From assembly GCF_016613415.1 (NCBI RefSeq), contig NZ_JACWCT010000026.1:54430-118429 (forward strand): a stretch of DNA of 64,000 nucleotides. Reading direction: 5' to 3'. The notes under the pieces are model-generated. The model saw only the letters and a program-made list of their open reading frames with translations, was not told the origin of the DNA and did no database searches. A program made the translations under genes and the position numbers. Below, piece by piece: positions 12,094-20,398 of the stretch. How positions within the stretch are numbered: the first letter of the stretch is position 1; each line of letters begins with the position of its first letter. This DNA comes from Methylobacterium ajmalii. GTDB taxonomy: Bacteria; Pseudomonadota; Alphaproteobacteria; Rhizobiales; Beijerinckiaceae.

Positions 12094-12120
12094 GGGGGCT
12101 GTCGCGACGGTCCTCCCAGG

Positions 12121-12155
12121 ACGGCCCTCGCGAGACGGCCCTCGCGAGACGGCCG
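12121..12155. repeat. Tandem 14-bp repeat, about 2.5 copies
   Basis: Two perfect copies of ACGGCCCTCGCGAG (12121-12134 and 12135-12148) and a partial third copy lie directly beyond the stop codon of the TAXI receptor gene and upstream of typA. No function is apparent. Confidence 0.8.
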
Positions 12156-12156
12156 C

Positions 12157-13479
12157 CTACTCGGCCGCGGCGGAGAGCGGGTCCGGCCCGGCGGCGTGCC
12201 GCTCGACCAGCACCGCCCGGCGCTCGGCGATGGCGCGCCGCGCCTGGTCGAGGCCCAGCGTGAAGGCCGCCACGCCGGCATTGTCGATGGCGCCGGTCCC
12301 CGCCCGGGCCAGGGCCGCGGCCAGGATCTCGTCGGCCTGGCGCTCGAGGTCGGACAATTCCAGTTCGTCCTCGACGTCGCGGCTCGCCCGCACGATGGCG
12401 AGGAGCTGGCGCAGGAGCGCCATGTCCCGGGCCCGCGACCTGTTGGCGGCGCGTGACACCAGGGTGGCGGCGGCCGAGCCGAGGATCGAGACGCACATCA
12501 CCAGGAGGTAGAACCAGTCGCCGTAGCGCTCGAAGAAGCTCTCGACCTCGCCCTCGTAATAGGCCTGCGCGCCGGGATGGACCGGGAGCGAGGCGCTCTT
12601 CGAGGTCTCGGGCGCCTCGATCTGGTTGGCGAGCGGCACCTCGACGGCGAGGGCGGGCCGGATGACGAAGAGAAGTCGCGTCAGCTCCGACACCACCGAA
12701 TCGGCGAGGCGCGCCTGGGCCACCAGCCGGTGGCTGACCCCGACCGTGGTGACGGTCTCGGCCGGGCGCGGCGGCGTGCCGCCGAAGGTGCCGCGGGCGA
12801 TCTCGACGCTCTCCAGCGCCGGCCAACGCCGGGCCAGCACCGCCGCCTCGCCGATCGGCACGAAGGCCGGGGTGCCGCCGGTGCGCCCGATGCTCGCCAC
12901 GACGTCGCCGGCGGTGCGGCCGATCAGCGGGCTGACGGTCAGCACGGCGTCGACCTTGCCCTCGCGCAGCGCCTCGCCGGCTTCCTGCCCGTCGCCGAGC
13001 GGGACCGTCGTCACGGCGTCGGCCGGCACGTCGTAGTGGGCGAGCAGGCTCGCCAGCAGCCGGAGGTTGGCGGCGGGGTTGCGCACGATCCCGATCCGCT
13101 TGCCGCGCAGGTCCGGCACGGCGGAGAGGGACGGGTCGGTCGCCAGCAGCAGGGCCGCGTCGCGATGCAGGATCGCCACGGTCTGGGTGCTCGCCGGAAT
13201 GCCGACGTCGGAGCGCACTACGGCGAGGTCGGCGCGGCCGATCTCGGCCATCCGCGCGCTCTCGGCGACGCCGCTCGTCGGCACCAGCCGCAGGCGCACC
13301 TCCTCGTGGGTGCGGGCGAGGGATTGCGCCACCGCCGCCATCAGGCGGGCGTCCTCGCTGCCCGCCGGCCCGACGGCGACGCGCAACGTCGTGGGCTGCC
13401 CGAGCCACTGGTAGGCGAGCAGGGCCGTCGCCACGAGGGCGAGGATGGCCGCGAGGACGAGGGGAAGGTGGCGCCGCAT
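12157..13479 (-). CDS. TAXI-family TRAP transporter solute receptor, membrane-anchored
   Basis: A 440-aa protein of the TAXI family of TRAP-type periplasmic receptors. An uncleaved-looking N-terminal hydrophobic segment (residues 5-24) precedes the two-lobed binding domain (about 30-300). A second span at about 321-342 leads to a charged, helical cytoplasmic tail of about 95 residues. That tail is absent from simple secreted receptors and is typical of the membrane-tethered subgroup. No TRAP permease gene is adjacent, so it may work with a distant permease or act as a sensor. The start is the ATG at 13479. Confidence 0.8.
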   Translation of the reverse strand: MRRHLPLVLAAILALVATALLAYQWLGQPTTLRVAVGPAGSEDARLMAAVAQSLARTHEEVRLRLVPTSGVAESARMAEIGRADLAVVRSDVGIPASTQTVAILHRDAALLLATDPSLSAVPDLRGKRIGIVRNPAANLRLLASLLAHYDVPADAVTTVPLGDGQEAGEALREGKVDAVLTVSPLIGRTAGDVVASIGRTGGTPAFVPIGEAAVLARRWPALESVEIARGTFGGTPPRPAETVTTVGVSHRLVAQARLADSVVSELTRLLFVIRPALAVEVPLANQIEAPETSKSASLPVHPGAQAYYEGEVESFFERYGDWFYLLVMCVSILGSAAATLVSRAANRSRARDMALLRQLLAIVRASRDVEDELELSDLERQADEILAAALARAGTGAIDNAGVAAFTLGLDQARRAIAERRAVLVERHAAGPDPLSAAAE

Positions 13480-13583
13480 GGTCGTGTGACCTTGCGGCCG
13501 GGCGCCCGGTTCCGCAATCCGGCCGTTTGGCGCGGGGCCCGCGCCCCGGATTGCCCGTCGTCCCGGATCGGGCGGCGAGACGC

Positions 13584-15071
13584 CTACAGCCCGGCGATGC
13601 GGTCGATGGCGAACTTCGCGTTGGCGACGATGCGGTCGCGGTGCTCGGCCGGCAGCTTGCCCCCCGTCAGGAGCTGCAGGCAGGCCCGGAGGGTGTCGGC
13701 GGGACGCCCCGTCCAGGAGGCGGCGACGGCGTACTCGTCGAGCAGCGCCCAGTCGTGGATCCAGGCCTCGACGGCCCGGCCCTCGGCGGGCAGGCCGATG
13801 CCGAGGCCGCGCGCCGCGAACCCGTAGGCCTCCTCGTGGCGGCCATGCGTGCGGGCGTGCCGGGCGGCGGCGTGCAGCGCCTCCGCCCGCGACGCACCGA
13901 TGCCGGCCGCCCGCGCGAACGCGTCGAGCACCGCCTGCGGCTCGTCGCCGAGCGCGGCCTTCAGGCGCGCCGCGCGGTAGAGCGCGAGATAGACCTCCTC
14001 CCGGTCGGGCCCGCCGAACGCGCCTCGCGCCAGGTAGCGATCGTGCGCCGGCCGCAGCCGGCCGGCCGTCTCCAGGATCAGGCCCAGCTCGTAGCCGCAG
14101 GACGGATCGGCGACCGACTCGGCCGTCGCCAGGCGCGCCGACCGGAAGGCGCCCCGGTCGTGCCGGACCGCCAGCCTCGGACCGAGCGCGTTGTAGAGGC
14201 TGTGGTTCTCCACGCTCCCGGTCTGGGCGAAGCGCTCCAGTGCGGCCATCCCCGAGAAGGTCGACCGCGACGTCCCCACGAAGGCTCCTGCCGCGAGCGC
14301 GATCTCGAAATCCGCCAGCGAGAGCTCGAGCAGGTTCGCGTCGTCCGACTGGAAGCGCGGCAGCAGGTCGGACTTCCAGAACGCCTCGATGTCGAAATGC
14401 TCGCGCAGGGATTGCCGGATCCGGTCCTTTCCGTCGACGAGCGCCGCCTCGTCGCAGACGACGTAGATCTTCGCGGCACCGTCGGGATGCGTCGCGCGGA
14501 ACTTGCGGGCGATGCTCTCGGCCGTGTGCAGGTTGTCCTCGTTGAAGCCGACTTCCGGATCGACCCGGGTCCGGACGTGGAACTCCCAATCGCGCTCGAT
14601 GCGCATCTGGACCACGTGGGTGATGCCCCGCTCGTCGAGCACGATGTCGCGCAGCCTCGCCACGTCGGGCGCGGTGCGCGCTGACGGCACCAGGGCGCGC
14701 AGGAACCGGGCGGCGACGCCGTCGCGGTCGAGCTCCCCGGCCGCCGCCGTGCCGGCGATGTGGCGCTCGCCGTGATGGAAATACTCCCAGCCGCCCTCGT
14801 CCCCGGCGGGATCGCGATCGAGGATGGTGACGCCGATGGACTCCGCGAAATCCCGTAGGCGCGCCACGTCGAACGCCGTCGCGATCGGGACGCGCTTGTG
14901 GATGAACGTGATCTGGTCGAAGATCACGATATCGGGCAGGACGACGCAACGATTCTCGCCCGTCATCGCCTTCAGGAACAGGCCGAGAAGGGCGATCTTC
15001 TGGTTGCTGATGCCGCCCCTGTTGTAGGAATAGCCGTGCGCCTGATCGGGGCGGTCGGTGTCGCGGATCAC
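13584..15071 (-). CDS. Putative fucosyltransferase-like protein fused to a helical-repeat module
   Basis: A 495-aa protein in two parts. The N-terminal part (to about residue 300) has YNRGGISNQ at 16-24 and FVGTSRSTFS at 264-273, which resemble nucleotide-sugar-binding loops of the NodZ/O-fucosyltransferase fold. The C-terminal 110 residues (RAEALHAAARHARTHG from 395, WALLDEYAVAASWTG from 441, then a LPAEHRDRI-type end) match a TPR-like tail I know from bacterial glycosyltransferase fusions. The GTG at 15071 is the first canonical start, but the frame stays open about 105 bases upstream without one, so the N-terminus is uncertain. The donor sugar is unknown. Confidence 0.55.
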   Translation of the reverse strand: MIRDTDRPDQAHGYSYNRGGISNQKIALLGLFLKAMTGENRCVVLPDIVIFDQITFIHKRVPIATAFDVARLRDFAESIGVTILDRDPAGDEGGWEYFHHGERHIAGTAAAGELDRDGVAARFLRALVPSARTAPDVARLRDIVLDERGITHVVQMRIERDWEFHVRTRVDPEVGFNEDNLHTAESIARKFRATHPDGAAKIYVVCDEAALVDGKDRIRQSLREHFDIEAFWKSDLLPRFQSDDANLLELSLADFEIALAAGAFVGTSRSTFSGMAALERFAQTGSVENHSLYNALGPRLAVRHDRGAFRSARLATAESVADPSCGYELGLILETAGRLRPAHDRYLARGAFGGPDREEVYLALYRAARLKAALGDEPQAVLDAFARAAGIGASRAEALHAAARHARTHGRHEEAYGFAARGLGIGLPAEGRAVEAWIHDWALLDEYAVAASWTGRPADTLRACLQLLTGGKLPAEHRDRIVANAKFAIDRIAGL

Positions 15072-15238
15072 GAAGGAAGCCTTTTCGCGGAAGTCCGTCG
15101 CCGGCCGATCGATGCGGGCATCGAATGCTTGCGGCCGCTTCCCGGTCAGCCCGGCCTGCTCGCGGGATAGACCCGATCATCGTTCATGCGCCGCCGGCTG
15201 CCAACCCCGGCGCTTTCGTCGTGCCGGCCGGGCTCCGC

Positions 15239-15433
15239 CTACAGGCTGACCCGCAGCCCGAGCGCGATCACCGCCACGATCGCCGCCCCGAGCGCCGGAC
15301 CGACGGCCGCGATCAGCAGGGCGCCCGGGTGGTAGCCCGGCGCCGCGAGGTAGCGCTGATGCGCGTTCTTCTCCTGCCGGAGCAGCGGCGCGTGCTCGCG
15401 CGCCGCCGCTCCGGGCGTCCGACCATGTCGCAT
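15239..15433 (-). CDS. Small hypothetical membrane protein
   Basis: A 64-residue frame starting at the ATG at 15433. A basic N-terminal half is followed by one clear hydrophobic segment (about residues 38-62, Ala/Val/Leu/Ile-rich) that reaches almost to the C-terminus, so a tail-anchored topology is plausible. The upstream purine run (GGGGACGG) is a weak ribosome-binding site. It lies between two minus-strand genes with no overlap. No family is recognised; a chance frame in GC-rich DNA is possible. Confidence 0.4.
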   Translation of the reverse strand: MRHGRTPGAAAREHAPLLRQEKNAHQRYLAAPGYHPGALLIAAVGPALGAAIVAVIALGLRVSL

Positions 15434-15570
15434 GATGCCGTCCCCGCCCGCTTGAGCCGGCCCGTCTCCGGGCGGCGCGAGACCTGTTGTGTGGAGCCCA
15501 TGAGGCGCCGGACGGCGTGAAGAGGTGGTGAATCCGATCCCTCGGATTCTCCCTTGTCGTGAATCGGGGG

Positions 15571-16389
15571 TTAGCGCGCCGAGATCGGGTCGAGGCCGGT
15601 CCCGGCCACCGTGCCGGCATGCTCCGGGGCGGACAGCCAGGCGATCAGGGCCCGGGCCGCCTCCGGGTGCTGCGCGCCCTTCGGGATCCCGGCCGAGAAC
15701 ACCGTCACCTTCTGCACCTCGGGCGGGACCGGCCCGACGATGGTGATGCCCGGGACGGGCTTCAGTTCGGCGACCTGCTGGAAGCCGAACTCCGCGTCGC
15801 CGCGGGCGACGACGTTGCCGACGCGCTCGGCGACGATCATCCGGCTCTTGGGCGCCAGCTCCTTCTCGAGACCCAGCTTCCTGTACATCTCCTTCTCGAT
15901 GTAGACGCCGCTGGCGCTGTCCGAGTAGGCGATCGAGGCGGCGCCGAGCAGTGCCCGCTTGAAGGCGTCGAGGGTGGCGATGTCGGGCACCTTGGCGCCG
16001 GCCTTGACCGCCAGCGCGATGCGCGAATCGGCGAGCGCGACCTTGCTGCCCGGCTCGATCCGGCCCTCCTTGTCGAGAGCGTCGAGGGCGTAGCCGACCA
16101 TGATCACCACGTCGGCCGGCTCGCCGCGGGCGAGCCGCACCGGGATCGCCTCGGGCGCCGTCCCCATCGAGGGGCCGTAGGCGGTCGCGACCGTGTCGCC
16201 GGTCTTCGTCTCGAAACCCGGAACCAGGGCCTGGTAGGCGGCGGTGAAGCCGCCGGAAATCATCACCCGGACCTCGGCGGCCTTCGCCGGGCCGGCGAGC
16301 GCGAGCCCCGCCGCCAGAAGGGCGGCGAGCCGGGGGAGGGCGCGTCGCCGGGTCCGCCCGGCGTGGTGATGCGGTGTCGTCTCGCTCAT
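15571..16389 (-). CDS. ModA-like ABC transporter substrate-binding protein (orphan)
   Basis: A 272-aa periplasmic binding protein of the ModA/PBP type 2 family. The signal peptide is clear: Arg-rich n-region (about 12-20), hydrophobic core, cleavage near AKA at 35-37. The mature protein has the expected oxyanion-binding style (GGFTAAY after the first strand, then RLARGEPADVVI). The ATG at 16389 is preceded by GGGAGG at 5 bases. No modB or modC permease or ATPase genes lie nearby, so the ligand may not be molybdate. A perfect 8-bp hairpin without a U-run lies at 15530-15549, beyond the stop codon. Confidence 0.75.
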   Translation of the reverse strand: MSETTPHHHAGRTRRRALPRLAALLAAGLALAGPAKAAEVRVMISGGFTAAYQALVPGFETKTGDTVATAYGPSMGTAPEAIPVRLARGEPADVVIMVGYALDALDKEGRIEPGSKVALADSRIALAVKAGAKVPDIATLDAFKRALLGAASIAYSDSASGVYIEKEMYRKLGLEKELAPKSRMIVAERVGNVVARGDAEFGFQQVAELKPVPGITIVGPVPPEVQKVTVFSAGIPKGAQHPEAARALIAWLSAPEHAGTVAGTGLDPISAR

Positions 16390-16547
16390 GGAACCTCCCG
16401 GCGGCGCCCGTCGCGGCACCTCGTCCGTCGATTAAGCCGTCGACGGCGCCCTCGCCACCGATTCCACGGGATTAGATTTCTCTGTCAAACGTGCGACGGT
16501 TGGCGCTAGAGAGGGCGAAGGCAAGCCCGACATCGGGAGGAAGCGTC

Positions 16548-17867
16548 ATGGCAGGTCCGGTCCACGGTCCGCAGGGATCGAAGGTCGCCACGGTGTTGCG
16601 CGTCACGAGCGGCAACTTCCTGGAGATGTTCGACTTCTTTCTGTTCGGCATCTACGCGAGCCACATCTCGAAGGCCTTCTTCCCGGCCGAGAACGAGTTC
16701 GCCTCGCTGATGTTCACCTTCATGGCCTTCGGCGCCGGCTTCCTGATGCGGCCGCTCGGGGCGATCTTCCTCGGCGCCTATGTCGACCGGATCGGCCGGC
16801 GCCAGGGCCTCATCGTAACCCTCGGCATCATGGCCGCCGGCACGGTGCTGATCGCCTTCGTGCCGTCCTACCAGACCATCGGCCTCGCGGCGCCGTTCCT
16901 GGTGCTGATCGGCCGCCTGCTCCAGGGCTTCTCGGCGGGCGTCGAGCTCGGCGGCGTGTCGGTCTACCTCGCCGAGATGGCGACGCCCGGCCGCAAGGGC
17001 TTCTACGTCTCCTGGCAGTCGGGCAGCCAGCAGGTCGCCGTGATGGTGGCGGCGCTGATCGGCTTTACCCTGAGCCGGACCCTCATGCCGGCCCAGATGT
17101 CGGACTGGGGCTGGCGCATCCCGTTCTTCATCGGCTGCATGATCGTGCCGTTCCTGTTCTACATCCGGCGCTCGCTGGAGGAGACCCAGGAGTTCCTGCA
17201 CCGCAAGCACCGCCCGTCGCTGCCCGAGGTGTTTGCCTCGCTGGGCCAGAACTGGAAGATCGTGCTGCTCGGCATGCTGCTCGTGGTGATGACCACGGTG
17301 TCGTTCTACACCATCACGGTCTACACCCCGACCTTCGGCAAGAGCGTGCTCAAGCTGTCCGAGACCGACAGCCTGATCGTGACCTTCCTCACCGCCCTGT
17401 CGAACCTGTTCTGGCTGCCGGTGATGGGCGCGCTCTCCGACAAGATCGGCCGCAAGCCGATCTTGCTGGTGTTCTCAGGCCTGACCCTGCTCACCGCCTA
17501 CCCGGCCTTGGCCTGGCTCACCTCCAACATCTCGTTCACCAACATGCTGATCACGCTGTTGTGGCTGTCATTCCTTTACGGCAGCTATAACGGCGCGATG
17601 GTGGTGGCGCTGACCGAGATCGTGCCGGCCAACGTCCGCACCACCGGCTTCTCGCTCGCCTATTCGCTCGCCACGGCGATCTTCGGCGGCTTCACCCCGG
17701 TCGTCTCGACCTGGCTGATCCAGGCGCTCGACAACAAGGCGGCGCCGGGCCTGTGGATGGCCTTCGCGGGCGCCTGCGGGCTGATCGCCACCCTGCTGAT
17801 CTACCGCCGCCGCGAGGGCGCGACCGCCGCGCTGCCGGGCACCGTCCGCCCGATGGCGGGCGAGTAG
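16548..17867 (+). CDS. MHS-family MFS transporter, citrate/tricarballylate:proton symporter-like
   Basis: A 439-aa major facilitator with about twelve membrane spans. The start MAGPV at 16548 has a strong GGGAGGAAG ribosome-binding site. The N-terminal pattern [15 protein letters not shown], the loop 2-3 motif [11 protein letters not shown] and the run [13 protein letters not shown] are typical of the metabolite:H+ symporter branch that includes the CitA and TcuC citrate and tricarballylate permeases. The substrate is therefore probably a di- or tricarboxylate, but this is an inference. It stands alone, divergent from the ModA-like gene and convergent with the dehalogenase gene. Confidence 0.85.
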   Translation: MAGPVHGPQGSKVATVLRVTSGNFLEMFDFFLFGIYASHISKAFFPAENEFASLMFTFMAFGAGFLMRPLGAIFLGAYVDRIGRRQGLIVTLGIMAAGTVLIAFVPSYQTIGLAAPFLVLIGRLLQGFSAGVELGGVSVYLAEMATPGRKGFYVSWQSGSQQVAVMVAALIGFTLSRTLMPAQMSDWGWRIPFFIGCMIVPFLFYIRRSLEETQEFLHRKHRPSLPEVFASLGQNWKIVLLGMLLVVMTTVSFYTITVYTPTFGKSVLKLSETDSLIVTFLTALSNLFWLPVMGALSDKIGRKPILLVFSGLTLLTAYPALAWLTSNISFTNMLITLLWLSFLYGSYNGAMVVALTEIVPANVRTTGFSLAYSLATAIFGGFTPVVSTWLIQALDNKAAPGLWMAFAGACGLIATLLIYRRREGATAALPGTVRPMAGE

Positions 17868-17891
17868 CCCGCGCCGGGCTGCAAGCCCGCG

Positions 17892-18569
17892 TCAGGTCAG
17901 GAGACCGTCGAGGGAGCGGATCACCCGGACCGGTGCGAGGTCCGGGTATTCGTCGGGCTGGCCGGTCCGGTTGACCCAGACCGGGGCGAAGCCGTAGGCC
18001 GACGCCCCGGCGATGTCCCAGCGGTTCGAGGACAGGAAGACGATCCGCTCGCGCTCGACCGCGAGCGCCCGCGGCGCCAGGTCGTAGGCCCGCGGCGCGG
18101 TCTTGAAGGTGCCCGCGGGATCGACCGACAGGACCGCGTCGAGCCGGCCCGACAGCCCCGCCGCCGTCACGGCCGCGTCCAGCATCGCGGGGTCGCCGTT
18201 CGACAGGATCGCGGTCTTCAGCCCCGCCCGGCGCAGGGCGTCGAGGGTGTCGGGCACCTCCCCGTAGGCGTCGAGCGACCGGTAGGCCTCCAAGAGAGCG
18301 TCCCGCACGCCGGCATCGACGTCCGGATGCCTGGCGAGGGCGAAGTCGAGGGCCCGTTCGGTCAGGGTCCAGAACGGTGCGTAGCGCCCGCACAGCGCCA
18401 GCACCCATGAATATTCGAGCTGCTTCTGCCGCCAGGTCTCCGACAGGGCCTGCGATTGCGGGCCGATCGCGGCGGCGTGGCGCTGCACGGCGGAGTGGAC
18501 GTCAAGAAGCGTGCCGTAGGCGTCGAAGACGACGGCCTCGGCGCGGTCGAGCGGGGCGGGAAGCGGCAT
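17892..18569 (-). CDS. Haloacid dehalogenase type II (HAD superfamily)
   Basis: A 225-aa cytoplasmic HAD hydrolase of the L-2-haloacid dehalogenase type. The nucleophile motif FDAYGTLLD is at residues 15-23. The second motif appears as ILSNGD. A lysine follows in FKTAP, and the fourth-motif region reads SSNRWDIAGASAYGF followed by WVNR, the pattern that separates type II dehalogenases from phosphatases. Activity on environmental haloacids is not certain, because many family members act on unknown substrates. It is convergent with the MFS gene, with 24 bases between stops. Confidence 0.88.
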   Translation of the reverse strand: MPLPAPLDRAEAVVFDAYGTLLDVHSAVQRHAAAIGPQSQALSETWRQKQLEYSWVLALCGRYAPFWTLTERALDFALARHPDVDAGVRDALLEAYRSLDAYGEVPDTLDALRRAGLKTAILSNGDPAMLDAAVTAAGLSGRLDAVLSVDPAGTFKTAPRAYDLAPRALAVERERIVFLSSNRWDIAGASAYGFAPVWVNRTGQPDEYPDLAPVRVIRSLDGLLT

Positions 18570-18755
18570 GGACGAGCCCTCACGGATCGAGCGTGAACCC
18601 GCGAGGCCCGCGACGGGTTGCGCCCGTGCTCCAGGATACCGCGTCGTGGCGCAGTGTCGCGCACCGGCCGGAATCTGCGCCGAGCGGGGAAACCGGCCGG
18701 CCTCCCCGGCGCTTCATAGGGAGCGTTCGCAACCCCACCGATCCGGGATTCCTCC

Positions 18756-19406
18756 ATGCCGCATCTCCTCGTCATCGGCGCCAGCCAGGGCATCGGCCTG
18801 GAGACGGTCAAGGCGGCGCTCGCGGCGGGGCATCGGGTGCGGGCCTTTGCCCGCTCGGCGGGCAAGATCGACCTCTCCGACCCCAACCTCGAACGCTTTC
18901 CCGGCGACGCCCTGTCCTCCGCCGACGTGACGGGGGCGCTCCAGGGCGTCGACGCCGTGGTGCAGGCCCTCGGGGTGCCGGCCCGCGACCTGCTCGGTCC
19001 GGTGCACCTGTTCTCCGACGCGACGAACGTGCTCGTGCCGGCGATGGAGAAGGCGGGCGTACGCCGGCTCGTCGCGGTGACGGGCTTCGGCGCGGGCGAC
19101 AGCCGGGCGGCGATCGGCCCGCTGCAGCGGCTGCCCTTCCGTCTCGTCTTCGGGCGCGCCTACGACGACAAGGACGCCCAGGAGATCCGCATCCGCCAGA
19201 GCGGGCTCGACTGGACCCTGGTGCGCCCCGGCGTGCTGACCGGCGGTGCCGCGACCGGGCGCTACCGGGTGCTCGACCGGCCGTCCTCGTGGAAGAACGG
19301 CCTGATCGCCCGGGCCGACGTGGCCCGCTTCATCGTCGCGGAGATCGCCGACAACGCCCATGTCGGCCGCCCCGTCGTCCTGATCAGCCACGCCCTGCCG
19401 CTGTGA
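18756..19406 (+). CDS. NAD(P)H-binding atypical short-chain dehydrogenase
   Basis: A 216-aa Rossmann-fold protein. The dinucleotide-binding loop GASQGIG is at residues 8-14, and the following acidic/basic pattern (AFARS) suggests NADP preference. There is no canonical YxxxK pair, so it fits the atypical SDR or NAD-dependent epimerase-like class. The C-terminal part (WTLVRPGVLTGG) is characteristic of the NAD(P)H-binding (YwnB/NmrA-like) group. It ends 4 bases before the SOUL gene, so the two are probably cotranscribed. The substrate is unknown. Confidence 0.85.
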   Translation: MPHLLVIGASQGIGLETVKAALAAGHRVRAFARSAGKIDLSDPNLERFPGDALSSADVTGALQGVDAVVQALGVPARDLLGPVHLFSDATNVLVPAMEKAGVRRLVAVTGFGAGDSRAAIGPLQRLPFRLVFGRAYDDKDAQEIRIRQSGLDWTLVRPGVLTGGAATGRYRVLDRPSSWKNGLIARADVARFIVAEIADNAHVGRPVVLISHALPL

Positions 19407-19410
19407 CGCC

Positions 19411-20025
19411 ATGGACAAGCTCGCCTACTACGCCGTCACCCTGTTCGAGTCGGTCCTCGGCGTCGTCGGGATCCGGACCTTCTACGACCAGCCCCGCTAC
19501 GCGGTGGTGGAGCGGCTCGATCGCGGCGTCGAGATCCGCGCCTACGAGGCCCGCGTCGCGGTCGAGACCGACGCGCGCGGGCAAGGTGGCGGGCAAGGCG
19601 ACGGCGAGGCCTTCGGGCGGCTCTTCCGCTACATCACCGGGGCCAACCGGGCGGGCGACCGCATCGCCATGACGGCGCCCGTCGAGACCGGCGGCCGGCG
19701 CATCGCCATGACGGTGCCGGTCGAGCAGGGGACCGGCGGCACGATGCGGTTCTTCCTGCCCCATGCCGTGGCGGATGCCGGTGCGCCGGAGCCGACCGAG
19801 GCCGGGGTGCGGCTGGTGCGGGTGCCGCCGGAGCGGATCGCGGCGCTTCGCTTCTCCGGCCGCATCACCCCGGAGGCGAGGGTCGAGCAGGAGCGCATCC
19901 TGACCGGGGTGCTGGCGAGCGCCGGCAAGGCGACGGCCGCGGCCCCATTCTTCATGGGCTACGACCCGCCCTTCGCGATCCCGTTTCTGCGCCGCAACGA
20001 GGTTGCGGTACGGCTGGGGGAGTGA
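19411..20025 (+). CDS. SOUL family heme-binding protein
   Basis: A 204-aa SOUL/HBP domain protein. Diagnostic segments are YEIRAYEAR-like GVEIRAYEAR, LFRYITGAN and the paired IAMTAPV and IAMTVPV motifs, followed by FMGYDPP near the C-terminus. An N-terminal stretch of about 20 residues is mildly hydrophobic. SOUL proteins bind or transport tetrapyrroles; the bacterial role is poorly defined. The gene follows the SDR gene by 4 bases and is likely to share its transcript. Confidence 0.9.
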   Translation: MDKLAYYAVTLFESVLGVVGIRTFYDQPRYAVVERLDRGVEIRAYEARVAVETDARGQGGGQGDGEAFGRLFRYITGANRAGDRIAMTAPVETGGRRIAMTVPVEQGTGGTMRFFLPHAVADAGAPEPTEAGVRLVRVPPERIAALRFSGRITPEARVEQERILTGVLASAGKATAAAPFFMGYDPPFAIPFLRRNEVAVRLGE

Positions 20026-20113
20026 CCCGCGCCCGAGCAGACTTGCGTTGGAAGGCCGCACGGTACACGACAGGGGCGTAAAGCTTTTCTGCGTCAAGGC
20101 TTTCCCATACACC

Positions 20114-20261
20114 ACCTCATCCTGAGGTGTTGGCGATCAAAGATCGCACGTGATCGAAGATCGCTGAGCCTCGAAGGAGGGCTCCAGAAATTGCAGCGAC
20201 ATCTGGAGGTTTCCCTTCGAGGTCAGTCGATCGAAGATCGACCAACGCCTCAGGATGAGGT
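20114..20261. repeat. 148-bp imperfect palindromic repeat element
   Basis: Outer arms 20114-20133 and 20242-20261 are inverted repeats (19 of 20 identical), and pairing continues inward with gaps. Each arm contains CCTCATCCTGAGG and GATCGAAGATCG-type palindromes. I recognise the CTCATCCTGAGG core as common in Rhizobiales intergenic DNA. It would fold as a long hairpin in either transcript. A short minus-strand frame through it is a by-product of the repeat. Confidence 0.85.
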
Positions 20262-20332
20262 CGCGGGTGGGAGAGACAATCATCGCGGATTGACGTCGCT
20301 GTCGTGTGCCGTGGGCAGGCCAACGCGTCGCC

Positions 20333-20397
20333 CGCTTAGGTTCTTGTTCTGTCGCAGATGTTCGGCGCCGAACCGATAACCGCTTCCGCGAAATCTG
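20333..20397. repeat. Rhizobiales-type interspersed element (GTTCTTGTTCTGTCGCA core)
   Basis: The stretch contains TTAGGTTCTTGTTCTGTCGCA, then a TTCGGCGCCGAA palindrome at about 20359-20370 and CCGCTTCCGCG. This resembles a short element that recurs near genes in many Rhizobiales genomes. It lies directly beyond the stop of the DUF900 hydrolase. Of the 373-base gap 20026-20398, the two repeats account for most; I see nothing coding in the rest. Confidence 0.45.
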
Positions 20398-20398
20398 C

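Noticed and set aside
15530..15549. Perfect 8-bp hairpin downstream of the ModA-like gene as a terminator
   Set aside because: No U-run follows on either strand.
20117..20323. 68-codon minus-strand frame (PHPEALVDLRS type)
   Set aside because: It is the translation of the palindromic repeat and its flank, a common false gene.
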